From: an uncultured Bacteroidota bacterium
GTDB lineage: Bacteria; Bacteroidota; Bacteroidia; Chitinophagales; LD1
Direction: 5' to 3'
Assembly: GCA_937894725.1 (NCBI GenBank)
Contig: CALAYL010000073.1
Location: 1-14,796, forward strand
Length of the DNA stretch: 14,796 bases
In this document: positions 1 through 6,912 of the stretch, in pieces
Position numbering within the stretch: position 1 is the first letter of the stretch
Layout: each line of letters starts with the position of its first letter
Made by a program: the position numbers and the translations under genes
Notes under the pieces: model-generated
Database searches by the model: none
Seen by the model: only the letters and a program-made list of their open reading frames with translations
What the model was told of the DNA's origin: nothing

Positions 1-322
1 TCGCTCCCAAAATTTAGATATTCTATATAGTTATGTAGATATTCTAAATGTTTTCCGCTTCAATCCTTATCGCAAATACATTGCCCCAAAGGAATGATTT
101 TTGCCGTTCCATGTGGTTTGTCGTTTTGCTTCATTGCGCACTGAGTACAGCGCCCAATGAAGCTGTAGGAGCAAAGCGCGCAAACAACGCACCAAGCTAA
201 AGCTTGACTAACATTGTTTACGCCCTTTGTCGGTATTTGCGTTGCAAATGGTATGTTTTAAAACGATTAGCCACATTCCACTTAATAAAAACCACTCCTT
301 TGGGGCCTAAATCGCTACCACA
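1..322. other. Gene-free left end, AT-rich flank plus structured element
   Basis: No convincing gene lies here. Bases 1-50 are AT-rich and carry an 11-bp direct repeat, TAGATATTCTA, at 15-25 and 36-46 (21-bp period). Bases 83-306 form the nested inverted-repeat element listed separately. A plus-strand frame is open from base 2 to a TGA near 94, about 30 codons, but it has no start inside the window and no recognisable motif. The remainder of the truncated integrase is not found on either strand in this stretch. Confidence 0.6.
83..306. repeat. Nested inverted-repeat element with potential four-way-junction fold
   Basis: Two imperfect inverted arms, 83-127 and 260-306, bracket 132 bp. The outermost 20 bases of each arm (83-102 and 287-306) match at 18 of 20 positions, and both differences become G-U pairs if the minus strand is transcribed. 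Further in, ATGTGG and TCGTTTT also match with the same spacing. Inside are three hairpins. The first (128-163) has a 9-bp perfect stem, GCTTCATTG with CAATGAAGC, extended by CGC/GCG across a 2-nt bulge. The second (178-187 with 214-223) encloses a small palindrome at 193-206. The third (235-240 with 244-249) is ATTTGC, loop GTT, GCAAAT. No coding capacity or target-site duplication is apparent. It could be a MITE-like repeat, a structured RNA gene or a folded single-strand DNA site; the sequence alone does not decide. Confidence 0.6.
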
Positions 323-823
323 CTATTGCATAGAATAGTCTCCAAAGTATCCTTGTTGTATGAGGTGTTTTTCATACTCTTTTGGGAAATTGGTGGAAAG
401 ATGCTGTATAGGAGTGTGATATTTTTTTTCAAATTTTCTTACAAAGGATTCTAACCGTTTTTTGTTAGTTTCTTTAGCTTGTATCGATTGTGTGAAGTCG
501 TTTAGATACTGTGAAATTCGGTGTGGAAGAATTTTAGTTGTACCTTTTAATTCTCGGGCGATTGAGTAGGTAGAATTTTTGTTTTGTAGTGTATTTTGAA
601 TAACTAGCTTTTCGGCTTTTTGTTTGAAAATAGTTAATGTGTCGTGTTCAAAGGGTAAGGATCGTTTAACAAAGCTACACTTGGAATCCCAATCGCATGG
701 ATAAATACTTATTCCAGTGCTGATATCGGTTCTGTTTTGGCTAGTTTCGTGAAATCTGCAATAAATAGGCGCTTTTCCTTTTGAGTTGATTCGTTTGGTA
801 GATAGGTAGAAATATATTTTCAT
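323..823 (-). pseudogene. Truncated tyrosine recombinase (integrase), N-terminal part only
   Basis: The product begins with an arm-type DNA-binding domain of Bacteroidota tyrosine recombinases (about residues 1-75). It opens MKIYFYLSTKRINSKGKAPIY and then has the typical STGI...DWD stretch. A start of the SAM-like core-binding domain follows (about 100-166). It stops at about 166 aa, whereas intact relatives are usually near 400 aa, so the whole catalytic domain with its R, HxxR and Y residues is missing. The ATG at 823 is preferred because the domain starts there; an in-frame GTG at 892 would add 23 residues of poor character. The gene lies about 160 bp beyond the 3' end of tRNA-Arg in the same orientation, the usual arrangement for an integrase of an island inserted at a tRNA. 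I infer a decayed remnant. Its stop is 17 bp from the inverted-repeat element. Confidence 0.75.
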
Positions 824-930
824 TTTAAAGATTTTGGATATTGTACGTAGTAAAGTGATTTTTGTTTTCAGTCCCCCAGTGATTTTAGGCACATGCTAAC
901 TATTTAGTTTGAAATTACGTGTTAGAAAAA

Positions 931-956
931 GAAAAAGCCCCATTATTAGGGGCTTT
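931..956 (-). terminator. Rho-independent terminator after tRNA-Arg
   Basis: An 8-bp perfect stem, AAAGCCCC (934-941) with GGGGCTTT (949-956), has a 7-nt loop. Read on the minus strand it is followed by a T-rich run, TTTTTCTTTTTC. It lies 24 bp beyond the tRNA 3' end and would also end any read-through from floA. Confidence 0.85.
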
Positions 957-979
957 CATCGCTGATTTACATTGAAAAG

Positions 980-1053
980 TGATCTTGAAGGGAGTCGAAC
1001 CCCTAACCTCTTGATTCGTAGTCAAGTGCTCTATCCAGTTGAGCTACAAGATC
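980..1053 (-). tRNA. tRNA-Arg (anticodon ACG)
   Basis: The minus strand folds into a complete cloverleaf. The acceptor stem is GATCTTG with CAAGATC, the D stem GCTC/GAGC, and the anticodon stem CTTGA/TCAAG around loop CTACGAA. The T arm is AGGGG-TTCGACT-CCCTT with one G-T wobble, and the discriminator is A. Anticodon ACG (inosine-modified in the cell) reads CGU, CGC and CGA arginine codons. CCA is not encoded, so it must be added after transcription. A tyrosine-recombinase remnant lies just downstream, consistent with past use of this tRNA as an integration site. Confidence 0.96.
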
Positions 1054-1066
1054 CGCTATCGGAGTG

Positions 1067-1096
1067 CAAATATATTTTTTTATTTCTTATCTCCAA
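1067..1096 (-). promoter_or_regulatory. Putative promoter of tRNA-Arg inside the end of floA
   Basis: On the minus strand, TATATTTG (1074-1067) matches the Bacteroidota -7 consensus TAnnTTTG exactly. It is preceded by TTG (1096-1094) at a 19-nt spacer, close to the -33 box of this phylum. It would start transcription a few bases before the mature tRNA 5' end at 1053. The -33 box overlaps the last codons of floA. Confidence 0.55.
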
Positions 1097-2051
1097 CACC
1101 TCCTTTAGAAATTGAATCTCGCATGCTGGTATCTGCTTGCACATTTTGGAGTTTATAATAATCCATTACGCCCAGATTTCCACTTCTGAATGCTTCTGAA
1201 ATAGCCATAGGTATTTGTGCTTCGGCTTCTATCACTTTAGCTCTCGCTTCTTGTGCTTTAGCTTTCATCTCTTGCTCAAAGGCGATTGCCATTGCTCTTC
1301 GCTCTTCGGCTCTAGCTTGGGCTATATTCTTATCTGCATTGGCTTGGTCTATCTGCAAGGCTGCACCTATGTTTTTACCGATGTCGATATCTGCTATATC
1401 AATAGATAATATCTCGAAAGCGGTACCCGCATCGAGTCCTTTTGCCAATACCACTTTAGAGATAGAGTCTGGATTTTCCATTACCATTTTGTGCGATGCA
1501 GAAGAACCAATAGAGGTTACAATACCTTCACCTACACGAGCCAAAATCGTCTCTTCTCCAGCGCCCCCTACGAGTTGCTTGATATTGGCTCTTACGGTCA
1601 CTCTCGCTTTGGTGATAAGCTGAATACCATCTTTAGCTACAGCAGTTACTGGAGGCGATTCGATTACTTTTGGATTTACAGAAAGCTGCACTGCTTCGAA
1701 AACATCTCTTCCGGCCAGGTCAATAGCCGTAGCTGATTTAAAATTGAGTTCGATATTGGCTTTATCAGCCGAAATCAATGCTCTGATCACCTTTGGCACG
1801 TTGCCTCCGGCTAGATAATGCGCCTCGAGCATATCTCTTTGCACTTCTATACCTGCTTTTGTGGCGGTTACCAATGCATTTACAATAGTAGAAGGCGGTA
1901 CTCTTCTAAAACGCATAAACACAAGCTGTATAAGGCTTACGTGTACATTGGCAAATTTTGCTGAAAGCCAAAGTGGAATAGGCAATATCCACAAAAGCAA
2001 TATGACTACAAATAGTATGAGTCCAGAGAAAAACAACATTGAACTGTCCAT
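1080..2051 (-). CDS. floA: Flotillin-like protein FloA
   Basis: This is a 323-aa protein of the FloA (UPF0365/YqfA) family, membrane scaffold proteins that form foci in ordered, raft-like membrane regions. An N-terminal hydrophobic hairpin (about residues 5-30, ending in a PIPLWLSAKFA stretch) is followed by the band-7-like domain. The family block MRFRRVPPSTIVNALVTATK is present, and an alanine- and glutamate-rich coiled-coil region runs through about residues 235-285. Length is normal for the family. The ATG at 2051 puts the hydrophobic segment right at the N-terminus, as expected. It follows two lipoprotein genes with a 27-bp gap and precedes tRNA-Arg by 26 bp, with no terminator between. 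No NfeD-type gene, a frequent flotillin partner, is adjacent. Confidence 0.95.
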   Translation of the reverse strand: MDSSMLFFSGLILFVVILLLWILPIPLWLSAKFANVHVSLIQLVFMRFRRVPPSTIVNALVTATKAGIEVQRDMLEAHYLAGGNVPKVIRALISADKANIELNFKSATAIDLAGRDVFEAVQLSVNPKVIESPPVTAVAKDGIQLITKARVTVRANIKQLVGGAGEETILARVGEGIVTSIGSSASHKMVMENPDSISKVVLAKGLDAGTAFEILSIDIADIDIGKNIGAALQIDQANADKNIAQARAEERRAMAIAFEQEMKAKAQEARAKVIEAEAQIPMAISEAFRSGNLGVMDYYKLQNVQADTSMRDSISKGGVGDKK

Positions 2052-2078
2052 AATGGTTTATTTTTTAGTAAAGTAAAT

Positions 2079-2489
2079 TTAATCTTTTTCGTCAGATTCT
2101 TTCGCCAGATTTATTTCTTTTATTCTATCTCTCACTAGCCATACTTTCATCTTATTTTGGTCTGTTTGAGAGTAGTATCTTACTTCGTTTGAGTCGATTT
2201 TTTCGATAATTAAAGTTTGAGGCTGTTTATCCTTAATGGATGAGGAAAGCGTGAGTTTATTATCCTTTAAGGTATATGTGCCCTTTTCATCTACTCCACT
2301 CATAGAAAGAAGATAACCTCCTTTGTGGTTAAATTCTAGGTACGGCATACCTAAATCTTCAAAGTCAAGTGTGGAGCCATTAATATCGATTTCTTGCAAT
2401 TTCCAAATACCCACTAGAGGTGATTTTTTTTCGGTGCAGGCAGACAATAATATCACCACAAAGAGCGCTAAGCCAATTGTTTTTTTCAT
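2079..2489 (-). CDS. Small lipoprotein, lipocalin-like fold (paralogue of neighbour)
   Basis: The 136-aa product has a lipoprotein signal peptide with lipobox LSAC (lipidated Cys18), so it should be membrane-anchored in the envelope. After the anchor come LVGIWKLQEIDING and then G-G-Y, KGTYTLKDNKLTLSS and VRYYSQ blocks. This up-and-down strand pattern is typical of lipocalin-like lipoproteins of Bacteroidota. It resembles the gene 14 bp upstream: both have a W-K opening, a G-T/K-Y/W strand and a K-L/T-L-T-hydroxyl strand, so the pair is probably a tandem duplication. The exact function is unknown. The three genes ending in floA are probably one operon. The C-terminus is strongly charged. Confidence 0.8.
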   Translation of the reverse strand: MKKTIGLALFVVILLSACTEKKSPLVGIWKLQEIDINGSTLDFEDLGMPYLEFNHKGGYLLSMSGVDEKGTYTLKDNKLTLSSSIKDKQPQTLIIEKIDSNEVRYYSQTDQNKMKVWLVRDRIKEINLAKESDEKD

Positions 2490-2503
2490 GTTTAAATAGC
2501 AAT

Positions 2504-3001
2504 TTATTTTTGTACTGTAGGCTCTTCGGTAGTTGGATTTTCACCTCCATTTGGATCCATCATGTCTGGAGCTACGTTCGTTACCGAATCGCCAGGCACT
2601 AATGTGAACATTACAGGGTTTACCGTATCACTTGTTTTGTATTCAAATTTATCTTTAGTTAAACTGATGATGGTGTAGGTCATAGGTTTATTAGACTCAT
2701 CCGAGGCGGTAAGTGTTTTACCATCATCGCTTATTTCCCATTTGCCTTTAGAGATATTGCCCATCATGTTTGCTTCATAAGTACCATCTTCTCGATAGGT
2801 TATGCGCAAATATTGCTTCATTTGCTTTAGCATCTCATTAAAGAATTCTTTTTGTTCGGCAGGTACTTCTTCAGATATTTTTACGTCTTCTATTTTCCAA
2901 CGTTGAATTAATAATTTTTGAGGCTTTTCTTTACAGCTCGAAAGCATTAAAAATCCTATCATCAATGATGAAAGTGTAAGATATGTAGCAATTTTTTTCA
3001 T
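2504..3001 (-). CDS. Small lipoprotein, lipocalin-like fold
   Basis: The 165-aa product has a signal peptide ending in lipobox LSSC (lipidated Cys23). The mature part opens with LIQRWKIEDVKIS, then shows YREDGTYEANMMGN and GKWEISDDGKTLTAS strands, as in lipocalin-like lipoproteins. An acidic, proline- and threonine-rich tail (about the last 25 residues) looks disordered. It is the first gene of the likely lipoprotein-lipoprotein-floA operon. The 106 bp between its ATG and that of divergent rlmH must hold both promoters. A 10-bp repeat TTACAAATTA occurs at 3002-3011 and 3017-3026 just upstream of this gene. Function is unknown. Confidence 0.8.
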   Translation of the reverse strand: MKKIATYLTLSSLMIGFLMLSSCKEKPQKLLIQRWKIEDVKISEEVPAEQKEFFNEMLKQMKQYLRITYREDGTYEANMMGNISKGKWEISDDGKTLTASDESNKPMTYTIISLTKDKFEYKTSDTVNPVMFTLVPGDSVTNVAPDMMDPNGGENPTTEEPTVQK

Positions 3002-3066
3002 TTACAAATTATGTTTTTACAAATTAAGCTAGACTTATTTACAATTCATAGTATTGCGCGATACTT

Positions 3067-3098
3067 TTTGAATATTTATATTTTCTATTTTACATTTG
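3067..3098 (+). promoter_or_regulatory. Putative rlmH promoter (TTTG / TAnnTTTG)
   Basis: TTTG at 3067-3070 and TACATTTG at 3091-3098 match both halves of the Bacteroidota housekeeping promoter exactly, with a 20-nt spacer. The predicted start would fall about 3103-3107, right at the rlmH ATG (3108). The GAGGTGA at 3098-3104 would then not be in the transcript. See the matching finding. Confidence 0.5.
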
Positions 3099-3107
3099 AG
3101 GTGATAA

Positions 3108-3578
3108 ATGAAAATTCAATTACTGCTTTTAGGCAAAACTACTACGCCAGCTATTTCGGACTTATCTGCTGTATATACCAAAAAGCTACAACATTACTGT
3201 AGCTTAGAAATACACATTCTTGACAATAGCGCTATCCGAGAGGAATCATCTGAAAAGGTGAAGGATGCTGAAGCAAAGTTGATTTTGAAAAAATTAAAAG
3301 ATACCGATACTTTGGTATTGCTTGATGAAAATGGAAAAACGTTTGACAGTGTGGGTTTTGCCAACCAAATGCAAAATTGGATGAACTCTGGTGCAAAGCA
3401 AATTGTGTTTGTGGTAGGAGGGGCGTTTGGTTTTCATAAGTCTGTTTACGATAGAGCGCAATTTAAAATTAGTCTTTCTGCCATGACCATGTCGCATCAG
3501 CTAATCCGACCAGTTTTTTTAGAGCAGCTATACCGTGCTTTTACGATACTTCGCCATGAGCCCTACCACCATAAATAG
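3108..3578 (+). CDS. rlmH: 23S rRNA (pseudouridine1915-N3)-methyltransferase RlmH
   Basis: The 156-aa SPOUT-family enzyme methylates N3 of pseudouridine 1915 in helix 69 of 23S rRNA, using S-adenosylmethionine on assembled ribosomes. The trefoil-knot cofactor motif FVVGGAFG is at residues 101-108. LSAMTMSH is at 123-130, and the C-terminal signature LYRAFTILRHEPYHH is at 141-155. Length equals the family norm. The ATG at 3108 is preceded closely by GAGGTGA, an unusually good Shine-Dalgarno match for this phylum. It is transcribed away from the lipoprotein-floA operon and converges on the next gene, whose terminator hairpin begins 2 bp after its stop. Confidence 0.96.
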   Translation: MKIQLLLLGKTTTPAISDLSAVYTKKLQHYCSLEIHILDNSAIREESSEKVKDAEAKLILKKLKDTDTLVLLDENGKTFDSVGFANQMQNWMNSGAKQIVFVVGGAFGFHKSVYDRAQFKISLSAMTMSHQLIRPVFLEQLYRAFTILRHEPYHHK

Positions 3579-3579
3579 T

Positions 3580-3605
3580 AAAAAAGCGGCAACTTTCGTC
3601 ACCGC
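3580..3605 (-). terminator. Terminator of the 3637-4503 gene
   Basis: Read on the minus strand, GCGGTGAC-GAAA-GTTGCCGC forms an 8-bp stem (two G-U pairs) capped by a GAAA tetraloop. Six T follow (positions 3585-3580). On the plus strand the two wobbles become mismatches, so it suits the minus-strand gene better than rlmH. Confidence 0.7.
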
Positions 3606-3636
3606 CTTACTTACTAACTATACCCTATCTTCGCAA

Positions 3637-4503
3637 TTATCTCATAGAGAATGTTGAATTTCCTAAACTCACACTTGTTGTGGGTATATTTATTTTTTCA
3701 TTTGTAGCAGTGATTGCAGCTACTTTGTAATGAACAATAGATTGTTGAATATCGTTATCATAGATGATCAATAAGTCGTTTTTTGGGTTTTGGTTTGCAA
3801 CTACATTTACAAAATTTTCTCCGTCTGTGCTTTTCGTAACTTCATATCTCATTACTTTTTTGTTAGAAATGTTTTGTACCGTCAGTGTTATATTGTTATC
3901 TAATGTTTCAATTTCAACATTAAAATCTTTGGTTGTTGTATTGGTAGGGAGTTCTCCTCCGTAATAAATATTTACATTTTCGCTGTAGGTAGCATCTTTA
4001 GAGGTTATGACACTAGTGTTAGCAAAGTAAGTACCATTATCTCCTTCTAATCTACCTGATTGATTTAAGATACTGCTTCCAGCTACTACATTTTGAGTGT
4101 TGTTTATATTGCCATTATTTTGAAGCTCGCTCATCGTTTCAAACGAACCATAGTTTTCTATTTTTCCTTCATTGATCATTCGCCTTACACTCAAGTTGCC
4201 ATTATTAATCAATTGACCGTTTGATGCAACTGCAATCGAACGGCTAGAAATAAAAGAGGAACTCTTTTCTATTACCAATATTCCATCAATATTGATATCT
4301 TCCCCTATTACTACATGATTTTTGATTATTACTACATCCTCATTACTTATCGATTTTGAAGGTTGCTCTCCTTCCCATATCAAAGGATTGTTCCACTTGC
4401 CAGCAGAAGATGCTACATATACTTTTGCTAAGCATGAATTTGCTATCGCTAAAGCCCCGATCACAAAGATTGTATTTTTTAAGTGGGTTAAATTCGTTCT
4501 CAT
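3637..4503 (-). CDS. Secreted repeat-rich surface protein, no T9SS tail seen
   Basis: The 288-aa product has an N-terminal signal peptide (hydrophobic core about residues 10-25, probable cleavage near CLA-K). The mature start reads GKWNNPLIWEG, followed by DVVIIKNHVVIGEDINIDGILVIE. This is the pattern of the G8-like, beta-helix-forming entry module common in exported Bacteroidota proteins. Short N-N-G-N repeats follow to about residue 150. Residues about 195-275 resemble the fibronectin-III-like module (YEVTKSTDGENFVNV) that usually precedes a T9SS sorting domain, but the protein ends there without a YPNP-type tail. The role is unknown; surface or periplasmic structural use is an inference. 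Confidence 0.7.
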   Translation of the reverse strand: MRTNLTHLKNTIFVIGALAIANSCLAKVYVASSAGKWNNPLIWEGEQPSKSISNEDVVIIKNHVVIGEDINIDGILVIEKSSSFISSRSIAVASNGQLINNGNLSVRRMINEGKIENYGSFETMSELQNNGNINNTQNVVAGSSILNQSGRLEGDNGTYFANTSVITSKDATYSENVNIYYGGELPTNTTTKDFNVEIETLDNNITLTVQNISNKKVMRYEVTKSTDGENFVNVVANQNPKNDLLIIYDNDIQQSIVHYKVAAITATNEKINIPTTSVSLGNSTFSMR

Positions 4504-4598
4504 CGGCTTTATATTTTATATATATTGTTACGTAGCCCCGAAAACTTTGTTTCAACTAATTTAAAGAAAAATGAAGTTTATGCCTAATACATTGATAA

Positions 4599-5870
4599 TC
4601 ATAGGTAAAAAAATACCAATATAACAGTAGCCAAGCAGAAGCTATACCCTAAAAACCAGTTTAAAGGTATATATTGAGTAGGTAAAATGCCTGTTTTGTA
4701 TCTAAGTACAGCGATATGGATTATTTTTTCTAGTAAATTGGCTAATACTAGTCCTATTACGATCCCTTTTAATCCAACTAAGTGTAAGAAAAGATAGGCC
4801 AATGCAACATTCAGTATAAGCTCAATGCCAGATACAATCATAATTTCACGCTGAAAACCATGTGCGTGCATGAGGGTTTGAGGAAAAATTAGTCGAGGTA
4901 TGGTGAGCAATAGCGTAATCAAAAATAGCTGACTACTTGAGTTGAAATCTTTTGAAAACACCAACGGGAATAAGGTAGGCGTAAGCATGGCAAGCACAAT
5001 GGCTGTTGGAAAAAGAAAGTGCATGTACTTTAGTGAAGTCCATTTCAATTCGGCTATTGCTACCTTAGGATTTGCGACTATTTTGCTAATGAATGAATTG
5101 CTCAAAGTCGCTGTAAGTATCGTAAATATTGGCAATTCCTTAGTGCCTATTCTAAATTCCGCAAAGGCGCTATCATCAAAAAAAACTTTTACAAGCCATC
5201 CATTGATATACTCCGCAGAACCGCTCAATATAAATCCAAAGGCTAAATATCCTAATGCAAGGGCAATATCGCCTATGGGTAGCAAACTTGTGCTTTTTGA
5301 AAATCGTGCACTCAATGAGAGCATATAGCTCCACCTTATGATAGCACCCAATATTAAAAGATGCAATATGTTTTCAATTGGCAGTTGGAGTATTACGCCA
5401 AAGCCAACTAATAAAAATAAGGTAACGAAAATAAGGATGGAATAAGCGAAAAGCTCTTTGTTTCTATGTTTGAGATAAAGTAGATTTTCGTTAATGATTG
5501 TAGTAGGATGAAAGAAGAGATATGCGGCTATCAAATAGTTTTGAGTTATAGCAAAAACAACCACTGCGCTCACGAGTCCCCCTATTTGAAACAAAGCAAA
5601 AAATCGGAATAGCTCTCGAGCTTTATCTTCTTCACGCCATGTTCCATATCTTGCTAAAAGTAGCTGCGATAAGGCATTTACCCAAAAGAAAGAAGCTACA
5701 CCTACTGTCCAAAATAAATTTTCATACTGGGCTATAGCTTCCTTTGACTTCCCTGATTTTACGAGCACAATACTCAATAAAAATAAGGAGCCAAAACGTA
5801 CCAACTGAAAAAGTTGTAGCATCGAAACGCCACTTATTCTAGTTGTCAGAGCTGTTAAGAGGTTACCCAT
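4599..5870 (-). CDS. Polysaccharide flippase, Wzx/MATE-like (MOP superfamily)
   Basis: The 423-aa polytopic membrane protein has about 12 hydrophobic segments spread over its whole length and few charged loops. This matches oligosaccharide-lipid flippases that move undecaprenyl-linked O-antigen or capsule units across the inner membrane. The opening RISGVSMLQLFQLVRFGSLF resembles the first helix of the family, and the C-terminal third (LKGIVIGLVLANLLEKIIHI) resembles its later helices. No glycosyltransferase, polymerase or other polysaccharide gene is nearby, so the substrate cannot be named. It begins 49 bp after the stop of the DHS-like gene in the same direction and may share its transcript. 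Family assignment rests on topology and overall look, not a catalytic motif. Confidence 0.75.
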   Translation of the reverse strand: MGNLLTALTTRISGVSMLQLFQLVRFGSLFLLSIVLVKSGKSKEAIAQYENLFWTVGVASFFWVNALSQLLLARYGTWREEDKARELFRFFALFQIGGLVSAVVVFAITQNYLIAAYLFFHPTTIINENLLYLKHRNKELFAYSILIFVTLFLLVGFGVILQLPIENILHLLILGAIIRWSYMLSLSARFSKSTSLLPIGDIALALGYLAFGFILSGSAEYINGWLVKVFFDDSAFAEFRIGTKELPIFTILTATLSNSFISKIVANPKVAIAELKWTSLKYMHFLFPTAIVLAMLTPTLFPLVFSKDFNSSSQLFLITLLLTIPRLIFPQTLMHAHGFQREIMIVSGIELILNVALAYLFLHLVGLKGIVIGLVLANLLEKIIHIAVLRYKTGILPTQYIPLNWFLGYSFCLATVILVFFYL

Positions 5871-5919
5871 TTTTTGCCAATAGGCAAGATTAACGAATTT
5901 AATGGGCTTTTGTTACCGC

Positions 5920-6894
5920 TTATTGATTCAAAATGTAAGCAAAAATCAAAGGAGCTACGATGGTGGCATCCGATTCTACTATAAATTTAGGCGTATTGAT
6001 GTCTAGCTTACCCCACGTTATTTTTTCATTTGGTACGGCACCAGAGTATGAACCGTATGATGTAGTAGAGTCCGAAATTTGACAAAAATACGACCAAAAT
6101 GGCACTTCGGTCCATTCTAAATCTTGATACATCATAGGCACTACACAGATTGGGAAATCGCCTGCTATTCCGCCTCCTATTTGGAAAAAGCCTACACCTT
6201 TACCGCCAGAGTTGTTGCGATACCAATCCGCCAACCACACCATGTATTCGATGCCCGATTTCATAGTTGAGGCATTCATTTCGCCTTTGATAATGTATGA
6301 CGAAAAGATATTACCCATAGTTGAGTCTTCCCAACCAGGCACTACGATAGGGATATTTTTTTTTGCAGCTGCAAGCATCCATGAGTTATTGGGGTCTATC
6401 TCATAATACTGCTCCAAATCGCCCGATATAAGCATTTTGTACATATATTCATGTGGGAAATAGCGCTCTCCTTTATCATTAGCGTCTTTCCAAATTTCAT
6501 GAATGTGTTTTTGCAATCGTCTAAATGCCTCCTCTTCGGGGATACAAGTATCTGTGACACGATTGTAGTGGTTTTCAAGCAATTCCCACTCGTCTTGTGG
6601 CGATAGGTCACGGTAATGTGGTACACGTTTGTAGTGCGAATGTGCTACGAGATTCATTATATCTTCTTCAAGATTCGCTCCTGTACAAGAGATGATAGCT
6701 ACTTTATCTTGACGTATCATTTCTGCTAGCGATATACCCAGCTCTGCTGTGGACATGGCACCCGCTAAGGTTATCATCATTTTTCCTCCTTCGGCTAGGT
6801 GTGTTTCATAGCCTTTGGCTGCATCTACTAATGCGGCTGCGTTGAAGTGTAAATAATTCTTTTCGATGAAATCGCGAACAGGTGTATTTGACAT
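5920..6894 (-). CDS. Deoxyhypusine synthase-like protein
   Basis: The 324-aa protein belongs to the deoxyhypusine synthase (DHS) family, NAD-dependent enzymes that transfer the aminobutyl group of spermidine to a lysine or an amine. It shows MMITLAGAMSTAELG and SCTGANLEEDIMNLVAH in the N-terminal half. The C-terminal WGKLD carries the lysine (about residue 296) matching the catalytic Lys329 of the human enzyme, followed by FIVESDATIVAPL. In bacteria without eIF5A such proteins are thought to make homospermidine or another polyamine product, so the substrate here is open. The ATG at 6894 is chosen over an in-frame TTG at 6915 because relatives start M-S-x-x-P and the TTG lies in the probable -7 box. 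The flippase gene follows 49 bp later. Confidence 0.9.
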   Translation of the reverse strand: MSNTPVRDFIEKNYLHFNAAALVDAAKGYETHLAEGGKMMITLAGAMSTAELGISLAEMIRQDKVAIISCTGANLEEDIMNLVAHSHYKRVPHYRDLSPQDEWELLENHYNRVTDTCIPEEEAFRRLQKHIHEIWKDANDKGERYFPHEYMYKMLISGDLEQYYEIDPNNSWMLAAAKKNIPIVVPGWEDSTMGNIFSSYIIKGEMNASTMKSGIEYMVWLADWYRNNSGGKGVGFFQIGGGIAGDFPICVVPMMYQDLEWTEVPFWSYFCQISDSTTSYGSYSGAVPNEKITWGKLDINTPKFIVESDATIVAPLIFAYILNQ

Positions 6895-6912
6895 AGTATG
6901 TTGTTTAGGTTG

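Noticed and set aside
2..94. Open plus-strand frame at the window edge, about 30 codons
   Set aside because: No start in view, no recognisable motif, and it runs into the inverted-repeat arm; probably chance.
83..306. Retron, attC integron site or IS end as explanation of the inverted-repeat element
   Set aside because: No reverse transcriptase, integron integrase or transposase is in the window, no attC core sites were found, and no target-site duplication is visible. The element is left unclassified.
1339..1623. Plus-strand frames within floA
   Set aside because: They are antisense to well-conserved floA codons and have no motif or start signal.
4942..5328. 128-codon plus-strand open frame
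   Set aside because: It lies wholly opposite the flippase gene, whose membrane-segment pattern is clearly the coding one.
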